DNA of 64,000 nucleotides from Calliphora vicina (Eukaryota > Arthropoda > Insecta > Diptera > Calliphoridae), in contig NC_088780.1 of the NCBI RefSeq assembly GCF_958450345.1, positions 5,392,501 through 5,456,500 on the forward strand, written 5' to 3'. The notes under the pieces were generated by a model. It was given only the letters and a program-made list of their open reading frames with translations. It had not been told where the DNA came from and did no database searches. The translations under genes and the position numbers were made by a program. Below are positions 36,019-47,440 of this stretch, piece after piece (the stretch's first letter is position 1; the number at the start of each line of letters is the position of its first letter).

Positions 36019-36236
36019 CATTGATGGGTGAAAATATATTTAAATATAGACAGTCTTCTGATTGATTTTCCAGATGTGGCAATAGTCTTTTTAAATATTC
36101 TAAGCGTCCTTTTGGCATTTTCTCCAGTGCAGCCGTTTCATTTTGTATATTTGGCAAACGTTGTGGGCATACGGGACTGTATGTATCCGATATACGTATT
36201 CCGTCCCAGGGAGCTGGTGCACGTGTAGGACTAAAT
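36019..36236 (-). CDS. Nlg: Neuroligin, second coding exon
   Basis: This 218-bp exon lies between a tttgcag acceptor (36238-36237) and a gtaagt donor (from 36018). Its first base completes the Arg codon split by exon 1, and it ends with one base of the next codon. It encodes residues 214-287, beginning FSPTRAPAPWDGIRISD. EDCLYLNI (274-281) is the second type-B carboxylesterase signature, and its Cys276 is expected to pair with Cys237. NET (246-248) and NQS (271-273) are possible N-glycosylation sites. The flanking introns are about 6.4 kb and 20.5 kb and are full of repeats. It was missed as a long ORF only because it is short. Confidence 0.93.
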
Positions 36237-37101
36237 CTGCAAATATGAACAAAAATAAAAATAGTAATATTGAGAATTAAGATAAGAAGAGCAATATAAA
36301 TGTGGTATATAAGTATATTTAAAGGAAATTAACAATAAGCAATTCTGTCGAAGAGCAGCAAGAAAATAATGTATAATTTAGATATATAAGTTTAAAAATA
36401 TTAAATAAATTTATTTTGTAGATAGCACTTGTATTCTAAAAATTTTTAAAAATATTCATTCAAAGAAATTTTAAAGTTAATTTTTGTTAAAGTCGACTTT
36501 ATTTTTAAATAGAACATTTGTTTTTTACGTACCATAAAAAATATTTTAAAAAAGCTTTCAAAACGTTTTCCAGCTCATACATTCAAATATTTTTCAATGA
36601 ATGTAAATAAAAAAAAAGAAATTGCAAAACAAAAAGCATTTTTTTGAAATAATAAAACAACATTTTTAATTATATTGAAAATTTGTTTTATGGTACGAAA
36701 TTTGAAATAATAGTTAATTTTATGGACTTAAAATCGACTTTATGGCTTTTGTTTTAAGGGTGATTTTTTTTTTTAATTTTTATCTACTTGGAATTGCAAA
36801 TAAAAGTTTGTTCATTTTGTTTGTGATACACAAAAATATCGTTTCTAGTTTAAGCTTAATTTCAATTTTTTTTTGTGTGGAATACAAATAGGATTGTTCC
36901 AATTAGTCTTCTATTTACAAAAGAGAGTCCCAAATTTTATTTCTTAGTTTAGTTTAATTAGATTATAGCTTTATGAACACGTGTGTTTAAGTAATATAAA
37001 AAAATATATTTAGTTTTTCAGTAACAAAAGTTTTGTCAGAGGTTTTCTTCAAAAAGCTTTTTTACTTAAAACATTTTGCATCCAAAAATATATGTTTACA
37101 T
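36237..37101. other. Intron 1 DNA, nothing recognised
   Basis: AT-rich, with the exon 2 acceptor at its left edge. The last eight bases are the left copy of the GTTTACAT target duplication. Confidence 0.5.
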
Positions 37102-37772
37102 TAGAGTTCGTTTGTGACTAGGTCGCGTCATTTGATTTTCGGGTATCATAATTTTTCTGAAGGTTTTTGCGTAAATAAAAATAATGGCGTCCTGTTTTTT
37201 GGAAAATTTTGACTCCTTGTGGTGGTTCAACGCACCTAAAGTCGCGCATTTTGAGCACATTTTTCTGTAGAACTAAAACGGTTGAATATATTGCAAGTCG
37301 AATTTCACTAGTCGATTGTGCATCAAAAATTAATATAATTGATGTTATTTGAATCCTTAAAAATAGTTCCAAAAAATAGAAAAGAAAGTGATAGAAAAAG
37401 ATATTGATGCCGTTTTGCTAAGCTTAAAATGGCTTTTCATCGTGCCTGTTTAAAAAAACTAAAATTCTTTTTGCTATTTTTTTATGAGATTTGCGTCCCC
37501 TGTTGTGGGTTTTCGGAACTATTTTTAAGGACTCAAAAAACATCAGTTATATTAATTTTTGATTCAGAATCGACTGGTGAATTCAGATTTACAATATATT
37601 CAATCGTTTTTGCTCTACAGAAAAATGAGCTCAAAATGCGCGTATTTAGGTGCGTTAAACCACCACAAGGAGTGAAAATTTTCCAAAAAAAAGGACGCCA
37701 TTATTTTTATTTACGCAAAAACCTTCAGAAAAATGATGATAACCGCAAATCAAATTTTTGAAATTAACTCTA
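37102..37772. mobile_element. 671-bp hAT-type fold-back element
   Basis: The tips are TAGAGTT and AACTCTA. The flanks are perfect 8-base duplications GTTTACAT (37094-37101 and 37773-37780), which fit the hAT consensus nTnnnnAn. The two arms are inverse copies around a centre near 37410: ggtttttgcgtaaataaaaa against tttttatttacgcaaaaacc. Each arm carries the same 80-residue open frame (peptide ...RCVxPPQGVKIFQKxGRHYF...), 37372-37118 on minus and about 37525-37761 on plus. A relative without the left arm lies at 56455-56706. Confidence 0.85.
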
Positions 37773-37780
37773 GTTTACAT

Positions 37781-38420
37781 AAAGCATTTTTCCCAAAAAA
37801 GCTGTTTTACTAAAAACTTTCACTAAAAAAGTTTTTTCAGAAAAAAAACAGTTTTTTTTACTAAAGTTTTTTTCACCAAAAAAGCTTTTACTAAAAATGT
37901 TTCTTCACCAAAAAAAGCTTTTATTAAACATTTTTTACCACAAAAGCTTTTACTAAAGTTTTTTCACCAAAAAAGCTTTTACTGAAAGATTTTTTTTTTC
38001 ACCAAAAAAGAATTTTACTAAAAGTTTTTTCACCAAAAAATTTGTTTTACTACAATAAGTTTTCACCAAAAAAGATTTTAACGAAAAAAAAGTTTTCACA
38101 CAAAAAGCTTTTACTAAAAGAGTTTTTTCACCAAAAAAAACAGTTTTACAAAAAAATTGTCACCGGTAGTTTTTTTATTAAAAAAGTTTTTCACCAAAAA
38201 AGTTTTTTTTTTAGCAAAAAAGCTTTTTTACTTAAAATATTTTTCACCAAAACAGCTTTGAACAAAAAAGTATTTTTACTAAAAAGTTTTTTATTACAAA
38301 AGTTTTCACCAAAAAGCTAATAGCTAAAACAGTTTTTTCCTCAAAAAGCTTTTACTAAAAAAGTTAAACTCTTGCAAAATAAAAACTTTTTAAAAAAACA
38401 GTTTTCACTGAATAAATTTT
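37781..38420. repeat. Array of ttttcaccaaaaaagctttt words
   Basis: Imperfect units of about 25-35 bases: ttttcaccaaaaaagcttt, then actaaaagttt. The block at 40700-42400 carries the same word in inverse orientation (aaaagcttttttggtgaaaa type). Confidence 0.75.
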
Positions 38421-40699
38421 AAGAGCAGCGATTTTCTGTTTTTTACAGAAAGGGCTTTCCACCATTTTTTCACAAAAAAAAATTGTTGATTAATTATGGA
38501 AGCTGTTTTAACCAAAACAAATTTTTTTATTAAAATAACTTTATTTCAAGAAAATTTTTCACATATTTCTTTCATTCATAAAGCTTTTTTCACTTAAAAA
38601 TATTTTGTACAAAAGGGAAAAGGTTTCCTGTAGCAAACAAGAGAAATGCGCATAGGAACTAGCTTATCCCCCAAAAATAGATTGGGAATTTAGCGCACTA
38701 TATTCTTACCAAAATACTTTGTTTTTTTAATTTTATTGAAAAAAAAAATCAATATAAAAATAAATTTTTTCATTAACAAGGGTTTAGTTAGAAGATTTTC
38801 TTTGTTTCGCCAAATACAATTCTCTGTTTTATCATGAAATAATTTAAATTTGTATTCCAATTTCTGGCAAGTACAGCTCTAAGCGAAAGTTTTCTTAGAA
38901 ATTTCTGATTAAAAATCATCAAAACTACCAAAATTCATGCTAAACCTAAATAGAATTCAGAATAAAAATTAAAAAATCTGACCTCCTACACAATTTTAAA
39001 TTTTGTGAAACACACATAGATAAATTTAAACAAGGACACAGTTAAACATAAAAATATAATGATGGGTCAACATGTCGTTTTTGATGATGATGATACTGTT
39101 TGTAAATTTGTTGCTATTACCACAATCAAAGTGTAGAGTAAACAAATTGTGGTACAAACATAGACAACTGGGTGGTAAGGTAGGTAGAAGAAGAAGGTTT
39201 AATAAAAATTTCACCCCTCAAACATTAACATCACTATACTTTTCATACTTGTAACTCTGTATCAGTGTCACATACAATTTAAATATGATTTTATATTAAA
39301 GACAACCAACCTTATGCCATCATATTATTTTTTTTTTGATATTTTTGTTATTAAAACATTATTTCTGTTTCATTTTTGTGGCTTTGAGTGACTGGCTGGC
39401 TGGTTGGTTGGTTGCTGGCGGTTTGATGAGTTGTTTGTTTTTTGTATATTATTTTTTTTTGATGTATTTCATTTACAAAATATTCCAACAGCTGTTGCTA
39501 CACATTCAAATCCTATTTCTAATTTTAAGTCCCTTTTTATTTCAAACACCCCTTCTCCAGGAAAACAAGAATCCTTATTATTTCAAGTTTTTTTATTTAT
39601 ATTTTTGGGGCGCAATGCTTTCGCTTCTCATTTGGGTTTAGTGTCACACGCAATTACAGGAATTTCGGAATTTGTTAACAAACAATAAAAAGCAATAAAA
39701 AAATAAAATATTATAAAAAGCAAAATAAAATGTAAAATCGTAAAACAAGCAGCGGGAAAAACCCATGTTAAGCGGATCATGTTTTTAAAACGTAAACAAC
39801 AGAACGCCATTCTAGCAGAGGAACAAGAAACAAAAATAACATCCGAAAAACAAACAATCAGCCAGTCACCCAGAACCAGCCATGTTTTTTTTACATATTG
39901 AATTAAACATAATTTGGGCAAATATTCAAAAGGTATTTTGTTGGTTAATTTTATTTTTATTTTTTTTTAAGTTGGGCTGCAAAATACAAGTACTTTGTTT
40001 TTTCATATTATGTATATAAGTATTGTTTATTTTTACATTTCATATCATTTGTGTTCAATTTCTGGGGATATTTTGTAAAAGTGCGTGTTGTACACTTTTA
40101 ATTTGATTAAATCATTAAAATGGAAAAACAACCAACCACCGACTTTCATGTTAACCATCCCAATATTTATAAAAAAGATTGTTTGATTGTTAACTTTTTT
40201 ATAAAAAGTGCTTGAGTTTTTTCCCGTAATAACATCTATGTTAATGTTTGAAATAACCCATATTTTGAGGAAATTATTCTGTACATTCTACTTGTTGTAA
40301 AGTTGTTTAGTAAATTTTAAAATATATTTTTTATTTATTTATTTATTCATATCAACATTTTTGATAACGAACAAACAAACGAGCTTTTGGGTTAACAAAT
40401 AGTTAATAAAAGATGCTGTAATCAGTTAGGATGCTAAAATTTCATATCTTTAATTATAGCTAAAATTTTCTGTAACGCTGCTATTAAGGCCCTTTTTGTT
40501 GAAAGCCTTAATTATTCATGGAACAACGATTATGACTTTAGGTTACTGAAACCTATTCTTCGATCTTATAGGAAGACAAAAGCTTTTGAAAGTCACACGA
40601 AGTCCACATAAATTATATTCATCTATATCGTAAATGTGTCTCATTACGTTCGCAGAAAATAGAGGAGCCAAAATTTCGTTCGAGTCATCGTACGGATAG
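38421..40699. other. Intron 1 DNA between two inverted arrays
   Basis: AT-rich DNA with T-rich blocks (39330-39620, 39950-40000). Two overlapping frames near 39336-39688 look peptide-like but have no family signature and no coding context. A tggctggctggttggttgg stretch at 39393 is a small GGTT/GGCT repeat. Confidence 0.5.
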
Positions 40700-42400
40700 A
40701 AAGGAAAAATAGAACGAAACTTGTTTGTGAAAAAAACTTGAAATGCTTGGAGAAGAAGCTTTTTAGTAAAAGAGATTTATTGGTGAATAAATCTTTTTAA
40801 TGATGTAATCTCTTTTGGAGAAAACGCTGTTTGACGATGAAAGCTTTTTCCCCGAAAAAGCTTTTTAGTTATAATAGAATTTAAAGAAAATATATTTTTG
40901 GTATTTTGAAAACAAAGCTGTATTAAATAGCTTCATTAGTAAAAGTGACAAATTCTGTGTTTTTCTAGAAAATGTTTTTTGATGATAAATCCTTTATTGG
41001 GGAAAAAAACATTTTTATGCTAGAAGCTCTCTTATGGAAAAAGGCTGTTTTGTTGTAAAAATATTTGTATTTTATTGGTGAAAAATCTTAATTTTTTTTT
41101 TATTACCTTATCTTTAGTGTTAAAAAAGGTTTTTGGTGATAAAACATCATTGGTCAAAAAGTATTTTGATGATAAAATATGAAAATTCCTTATTTATAAA
41201 ACTTTTTTGTTGCAGAAAACGCTGTTTGAAGCTTTATTTGTGAAAACGATTTTTTATTGTAAAAGCTTTTCAAGTGGAATGTTTGTTTTCTTTGAACATT
41301 TTGTAAAATGATAAATGCTGTATCATTTATGAAAGCTTTTATTCACTAAAACCTTTTATCCAATAAAGCTTTTATTCACTAAAAGCTTTATTGGTGAAAA
41401 AGCTTCTAGACTGTGAACGATTTAAGGAAACATTTTCTTAAAATGGTGGAAAAACTTTTTGATGATAAAAGCTTTTTGTTTATAAAAGCTTTATTTGTGA
41501 AAAAGCTTTTCCATTTTAAAAGCTTTATTTGTGAAAAAGCTTTCTCATTTTAAAAGTTTTATTTGTGAAAAAGTTTTCTCATTTTAAAAGCTTTATTTGT
41601 GAAAAAGCTTTCTCATTTTAAAAGCTTTATTTGTGAAAAAGCTTTCTCATTTTAAAAAGCTTTATTTGTAAAATAGCTATTTGATTGCAAATGCTTTTAT
41701 GGATAACGATTTTTTTATTTAAAATTTGTGCTTATAATAATAAAAGCTGTTTTTATTGATGACATATTTATTTTTGAAACGATTTTCTATTTAAAAAAAT
41801 TTTATTTTCATTGTCTAAACAGATTTTCTCTTTATCCAAATTTACAAAATTACATTTGTAGTCGGAGATAAGCCATCCTATTGTAATTGGGAGTGTTAGA
41901 ATATATAAAATCTCTGTTTATTGTTGTTTTTTTGTCCAAGCTTTGATATTTTTTTATAAGTAAAGCTTGAACCTTTGGTAGATAGGGCTAGCTTATTCCG
42001 CAAGAATAAATTTCAGAGAATTTATCGATAATTAAATTGGGAATTTAGCACATTAAAACTAAATCTTAATATAAAATAGATTTTTTGTTCCCAAAAAAAA
42101 CGTTTGATTATTTTGGTTAAAAGCTTTTGTTTTGTTAAAGATAAGTTCACAGTTAAATATATGAAAAATTTTATTGGAGAGGAAAGCTCATTATAATGCT
42201 TTGCCACAAAAATGATATGGCGGAGAAATAGTTTGGCAAATATAATTTAGTGGAGGTTTTATGGTGAAAAAGCCATATAATAGAAAAGCTTTTTTTTATA
42301 AACAATTTTTATCTTGCAGATGTTTTTGTTGAAAAAGTTAATTTTGGAATATAAATTTTTTAATGCTTTTTGGGAACAAAACTTTGTTGGAAATCTAATT
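40700..42400. repeat. Array of aaaagctttttagtgaaaa words, inverse of 37.8-38.4 kb
   Basis: Imperfect words such as aaaagctttttagtaaaag, gaaaaagctttttagt and aaagctttattggtgaaaa fill 1.7 kb. At 41484-41680 it becomes a clean tandem of a 34-base unit (see separate entry). Confidence 0.7.
41484..41680. repeat. 34-bp tandem repeat, about 5.7 copies
   Basis: The unit aaaagctttatttgtgaaaa with agctttctcatttt is repeated with one to three changes per copy. It is the homogenised core of the surrounding degenerate array. Confidence 0.85.
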
Positions 42401-42682
42401 TTTTGTTGTGCCTTTTTTAGAACTAAAAACCTCCTTCAAATGAAAATTCTTTAAAACATATAAAAAAATTAAAACCTAAGTACACACTTTCACTATTCAT
42501 ACTCATTCTTAGTCATAATGGTGTTCAGTTAATTCATTTGTGATATTCTTAACACAAAAAATCTACAATATAAATTTAATATTGTAATTGCATGAATATA
42601 AAATTGTCCAACCATATGTTGCTTTTTCACTGCAAAAAAAAAAAAAATAGTGCACAAGAGAAAAAAAAGAAATGACACTCAC

Positions 42683-43323
42683 CTATTTTGTTTGGTGGGT
42701 GGCGTGGCATATGGGACACCCAGAAATACCTCAACCGAACGCAAAAACCGATAATTGTCCAGTGGCAGTATTAGGCCATGCAAACGACCGTAGCGTGTTT
42801 GAACGATACGATGACCGAGACGTAGATTTTTATAAATGTCCGATTTGGAGGCCTGTATATTGAGAGCGGGTGATGATTGTATCAAGGCGGAGAGACAAAA
42901 TAATATTAGGGTGGCGGTTAAAGAATGCCAGCGACGTTGATGGCGCCACCACCACATTTGCTTAAAGCTACAACGACAACTTGTTGTTAAAGTTGCTGTT
43001 GTTGCGGGAGTTGTTGTAGTTGTTGCTGTTGCTGTCGTAGTTGGAATTCTAGTGTAAAGTAGTTCTGTTGCTGCAGCTAAAGTATTAGCTATTTTTGTAG
43101 TGGCTGTTGTTGTTGGTGTTTGTTGAGCAGCAGCAGCTGCTGTCGTTGACAGTGATTTTTTGCATGTTTTTAATGATTTTGTTTTTGTAGTTTGTGCTGG
43201 TGTATTTTGTGTTTTACAGTCTTTAGTTGTTGTTGTTGTGTTGTTGTGTATTTTCAGCAGTTTTTGTGTTTCTTGTTTTGTTGTTGCTGCCGTTTTCAAG
43301 CAATTGCAGTTTGTCAGCCGCAT
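42683..43323 (-). CDS. Nlg: Neuroligin, first coding exon (signal peptide and start of esterase-like domain)
   Basis: Neuroligins are postsynaptic adhesion proteins that bind neurexins through a catalytically dead carboxylesterase-like ectodomain. Seen here: 213 codons plus two bases, ending AG before a gtgagt donor at 42682. Residues 1-122 are a Thr/Ala/Gln-rich, low-complexity extension encoded by gttgttgctg-type repeats on the + strand. Residues 123-152 look like a signal peptide: MWWWRHQRRW followed by a hydrophobic stretch (LTATLILFCLSALI). The mature part contains a TRYGRLHGL strand and the family motif VEVFLGVPYATPP (197-209). The start is uncertain. The upstream ATG at 43323 opens the longest frame, but Met123 (codon at 42957-42955) sits exactly at a signal peptide and is at least as likely. 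Neuroligin is secure; the Nlg2 paralogue is my best guess from the exon 2-4 wording. No promoter was recognised. Confidence 0.9.
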
Positions 43324-45517
43324 AATGTTGGTTTATTGGAGTTTTATTTTTGTTTTTTTCTTTTTTATTTCTACTTTATTGCAGTTTTTGTTTTAGTTGT
43401 TGTTGGTTTTGTTAGTTTAACAACTATTTTTGTTTGTTTTTCTTTTTCTATTCATTTGTTGTTACAGTTTAACATGGCATTTGTTTTAGTTTTCCGTTTT
43501 TCTATCTGTCTGTCTGTCAGACTGCCTGCTAGTGTTTATGTTTTTAGCAACAACACATTGGCTTTTTCCCATCGAATTCGATTTTGTTTTTATGTTATTT
43601 TCTATTATTTTTCTTTGTTATTGCATAAATTTTAAGTTGAATTTTGTTATTGTTATTGTTGTTGGCTGTTATTCTGCGGTATTCATAGTTTTATATCTAT
43701 CGTTTTCAAAGCCAATATTTATTGTTAAAGCAAAATGTTTGTGAAATTTCATTTTATTTTTGCTGGGTTTTTCTCATATTATTTTCGTTTTTTTTTTTGT
43801 TATTTTTCTGGTTGTTTGCTGCAGATGTCTGTTTAAATAGTATAATGTAAATTTTAGTGTTTTTGATAACAATTTTTGTAGTTATTGATGTTTTTCACAT
43901 TTCATAGCGTTTAACTAATGGCAGTTTTCGGAAATGTTGTCTATTGTTTCAACATTTCTTTTTTTTTTGTATTTTCATTGAGCAGCATCTGTAAATACAA
44001 GAAAATAAATAAAAATGTTATTAAAATTTATGAGCTGTTATCATTATTGCAATTAAAATCAGTAAAAATGACAAGTGAAAAATAAGGTTTTTAAATCTAC
44101 TCCTTAAAGTATGCTTTGAATATTAATTTATGTAACGATAGCGTATACGTGTTATGGAATAGTGAGTGAAATAAATATAAATCATACGTCCCATATTTAT
44201 TAATGTTTAATTAATCTCCCTAAAAGTATGCACTTGTTATTTAAAACATCATGACGAATGAGTGTTAAGTATTAAATAAATGTTAATCATACGCACCAAT
44301 ATAAATTTGTTATTGATTTTCGCAGTATTTATTATAACACTCTTATATCTGATTCACTTGAGTCATTTATTGTCCGAAATACTGTGTATCAGCTATAACT
44401 ATGACTTTTATATCTTTTAATTATACATCATTTGCGGGAAAATGTTTTATTAAATTTTTAATTTTACTATTACAGTTAGTTTTTATGTTGCATACTTTTC
44501 TGGTAAATGTTAAAACGTGTAATATTAAACACACACACAAACATTTATTGAAGTACAGCCAGTTGGAAAAATTAAATTAAACTATGATTAAATTTCAAAC
44601 TACGGTAATCACTACAAATGTGCGGTAACACATGTTACAAATGTTTTTCAAAAATTTGTGTAAATTATGATGAGGTAAAAAAGGTATTTTTCTTTTTCTG
44701 TATCTTTCTCTTTCCCGCTATTTGTATCTATATGTCTGCTGTCAAATTATTTGTAATAAGAATTAAATTAGTGGTAGTTAACAGTTGACGCCATGAAGCA
44801 GGTGTTGAAAATGTGTTAAATGTTGGAGTTACAAAAAAAATTAAAAAAATTTTAATTTTTCAAGGTAGATTAAGGAAAGAAATCAAATACTAAAAAAACT
44901 AATGTTTAGATTTTCTTTCAGAAGAAAAACTATTGTTTTCAGCTTTCAAATAGAAGAAAATATTTAAGACTTTTATATTCGAAGCATGTTTTACATTTAT
45001 TAAACCTGCATTATTGATTTGTGTCTTATATTATTCATATATTGATAATTTATGTAGTTGGTCAATTCATTTTCGGTTTGAAAATATTGAAATCAAAGGT
45101 GCAAAATATCTATGACTCTTTATTAAGTCCCTTCATTAAATACTAAAGTCGATCACAGGCATGACAATTCCTTCTGGCAAAAATTTGTGTTCAAGAAAAT
45201 TTTGTCAGTCGAGCTAGATTTTTATTTAATTAAATTTTTTACTAAAATGTTTAGCCCTAAAGACATTCACCAAAAGCTTGTAGATTTTTTTTAATTTCCA
45301 ATGAATTACCGAATTACATTTTGGTAATTGTTGTTACTTTCTAAATGTACCATGAAATTTAACTTTGAGTACCTGGCAACATATTGATAGAAGTACCAAA
45401 AAATGTATTAACGAATAGCTGAAATTTATTAAAAATTACTAGGAATATAAAAAATGAGTGGAATTGAAAAACGATTATAAGAAAATCATTTTAATTTGTA
45501 AAAGAATTATTTATATT
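43324..45517. other. DNA upstream of the neuroligin start
   Basis: On the minus strand this would hold the 5' UTR, upstream splice sites or a promoter, but I cannot fix any of them. On the + strand it is T-rich with gttgttgttg-type tracts to 43700, then ordinary AT-rich DNA. The large + strand frames at 43160-43744 are antisense to exon 1 and to those tracts. Confidence 0.5.
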
Positions 45518-46345
45518 TTGGGGGTGTATGACTTATAAATGCGGGATTTAAAATAGATGGCATATCTTTTGAACGTAGCTATTGTTTTTAAATACCTTAT
45601 ATGTCATTTTGAAGGCTATATATCTGTCATTTATTCTCACTTAGTTATTGAAAATTATAATATACACAACAACGCTTTTTTTACTAAGAAAGCGTCGAAT
45701 TTTGTAATAACGAATCGTCATATGCAGGAAGTTTTGCTTTACTACTTTAATTTGAAAAAAAGTGCCGCTGCATACCGATTGTCCATTAAAGCGTAGTGAA
45801 TGTGTTCCATCGGTTTCAATGTGCAATAGATGGTTTGTGCGGTTCAGAGTGGTGATTTGACATGTAAAAGAAAGATCGCCCAGGCCAGCCAAAAATGTTT
45901 GAAGACCAAGAATTGACGGCATTACTTTATGAGGATTCATCCAAAAGCAGGCAAATCGGGTACCATACGAATTGAAGCCGAGAGACTTTGAAAAACGATT
46001 TTGCAAGTCTGAAATGCTGCTTGAACGCTATAAAAGAAAATCATTTTTGTATCAAATCATTATATGCAATAATAAATGCCTCCTTTAAGATAACTCGAGG
46101 CATAAGGGAGCGTATGTGAAGCCCGGCCTATCACCCGAATCGAGCGTGGCGCTAAGATAATTCTCTTTATTTGGTGGGAGCAAAAGGATCCTATCTATTA
46201 TAAGCAGACCATCACAGGGAACCTGTACCGAACGTAGCAGATTCGATTGAAGCGAGCATTGGTCGAAAGCATATGCTGCCAGACATGAAACCGAAATATT
46301 TTTTCATGTCAACGCTGGACCACATAATAATTTGGTATTTTATGT
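45518..46345 (+). pseudogene. Mariner transposon with broken transposase
   Basis: The 5' flank reads ggtgtatgacttataaatgc, gggattt and a tggcatatcttttgaac segment, which recurs at 49870. In interrupted frames the transposase shows MQEVLLYYFNLKKSAAAYRL (N-terminus), VPYELKPRDFEKRF then ERYKRKSFLYQII, LFIWWEQKDPIYYKQ (first Asp region decayed) and FHVNAGPHNNL, a ruined HDNARPH. It fits the mariner subfamily with WVPYELKPRD. The C-terminal tail is missing, with many stops and frameshifts. Confidence 0.85.
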
Positions 46346-47140
46346 AATTTTTTAAATTTTTACTGAGCTTAAGAAATTAAATGACTTACCGATGTATTTG
46401 TTGGTACTTTTTGTCATTTTATACAAGTACCAACGGCACCACAAAAAATACCAAGAAATATATCTCTAAGTAGTAGTAGGAAATTGGCTGATTTTGTAAA
46501 TTTTTCAGGTTTCTAATAAAATAGCAAAAAGTATTAAAACTTTTGAAAACATTTGTAACTGAGAATTATGAAAATCTCATTTTAATGAGTCACTTTGGTA
46601 CTTTTTGGCTACATATTTTATAAAATTTCAAAAATACAAAATATTTTATCAAAATTTTAGTTTGTTAATTGAATTGGTATCTTGTTTAGTACTTTTGAAC
46701 ATTTTATTTTTAGTACTTAAAAATTCTGGTACTTTTTTAATATTATAAAAAGTAAGCAATTTATTATTGATTAGTTAGAAATTTTAGCTAATTTCTAATT
46801 ACTTTTAATTTTATAGAAGAACCATATACTGGGTAGCTGGTACGTACTTTTTGGCATTTTATAGAAGTAAAAATATCTCAAAAGTACAACAAATTTGGCA
46901 AGTACCAAAAGATATTAGAAAAATAATCATAAATGTGTTCCTGAGTAGCTGGTATCTTGTTTGCTACTTTTATTTTTTTAGTACCAAAAAAATATATAAA
47001 AATTACCACAGATTTATTTCTGAACACTAAATATTCTCTTTTTAATGACTCGCCAGTATATTTGCTTGTGCTTTTTTCAATTTTATAAAAGTACTAAAAG
47101 GTAAGCGATTTATTATTAAGTAGTTAAAAGTAGTTAAGTA
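46346..47140. repeat. GTACTTTT-type words upstream of the gene
   Basis: Words such as gtactttttggcattttata, ttggtactttttggctaca and agtacttttgaacattttat recur every 60-90 bases. It is a different flavour of the same motif field seen in the introns. Confidence 0.55.
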
Positions 47141-47440
47141 GACAGACAGAGAGACTGACATGGCTTAATCGACTCCGCTATCTATAAGGATCCAGAATAT
47201 ATATTTTATAGGGTCGGAAAATTATATCGTGGAAATTACAAACGGAATGACAAACTTATATATACCCTTCTCAAGATGGTGAAGGGTATAAAAAGAATTT
47301 TTTTAAAAAATTAAGAAAAGAAAATTTCACAAACTATTTTTTAAAAAAACTTTGTTTACCTAAAAATATTTAAATTTTTTATTTTAAAGTATAATTTGGT
47401 GAAGGGTATACACAGCCGAATATATCTCTCTTACTTGTTT
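47141..47440 (+). mobile_element. GTCY-repeat element, family A, with an inverted second end
   Basis: It begins at the GTCY tract (gacagacagagagactgaca), then tatatattttatagggtcgg, aaacggaatgacaaactta and acccttctcaagatggtgaa with gggtata. After an A/T tract the opposite end follows inverted: taatttggtgaagggtata, cagccgaatatatctctctt and acttgttt. This is the same composite layout as at 9402-10172. Confidence 0.65.

Noticed and set aside
36028..36228. 66-residue + strand frame
   Set aside because: Antisense to neuroligin exon 2.
37781..38420. CRISPR-like array
   Set aside because: Units are degenerate and unspaced, with no constant-length spacers, in an animal intron.
39336..39688. Two overlapping frames, one ending GLVSHAITGISEFVNKQ
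   Set aside because: No homology I recognise, within intron 1, no splice context.
42672..43635. Several + strand frames over and beyond neuroligin exon 1
   Set aside because: They are antisense to the exon or to gttgttgttg tracts. The minus strand has clear family motifs and splice sites.
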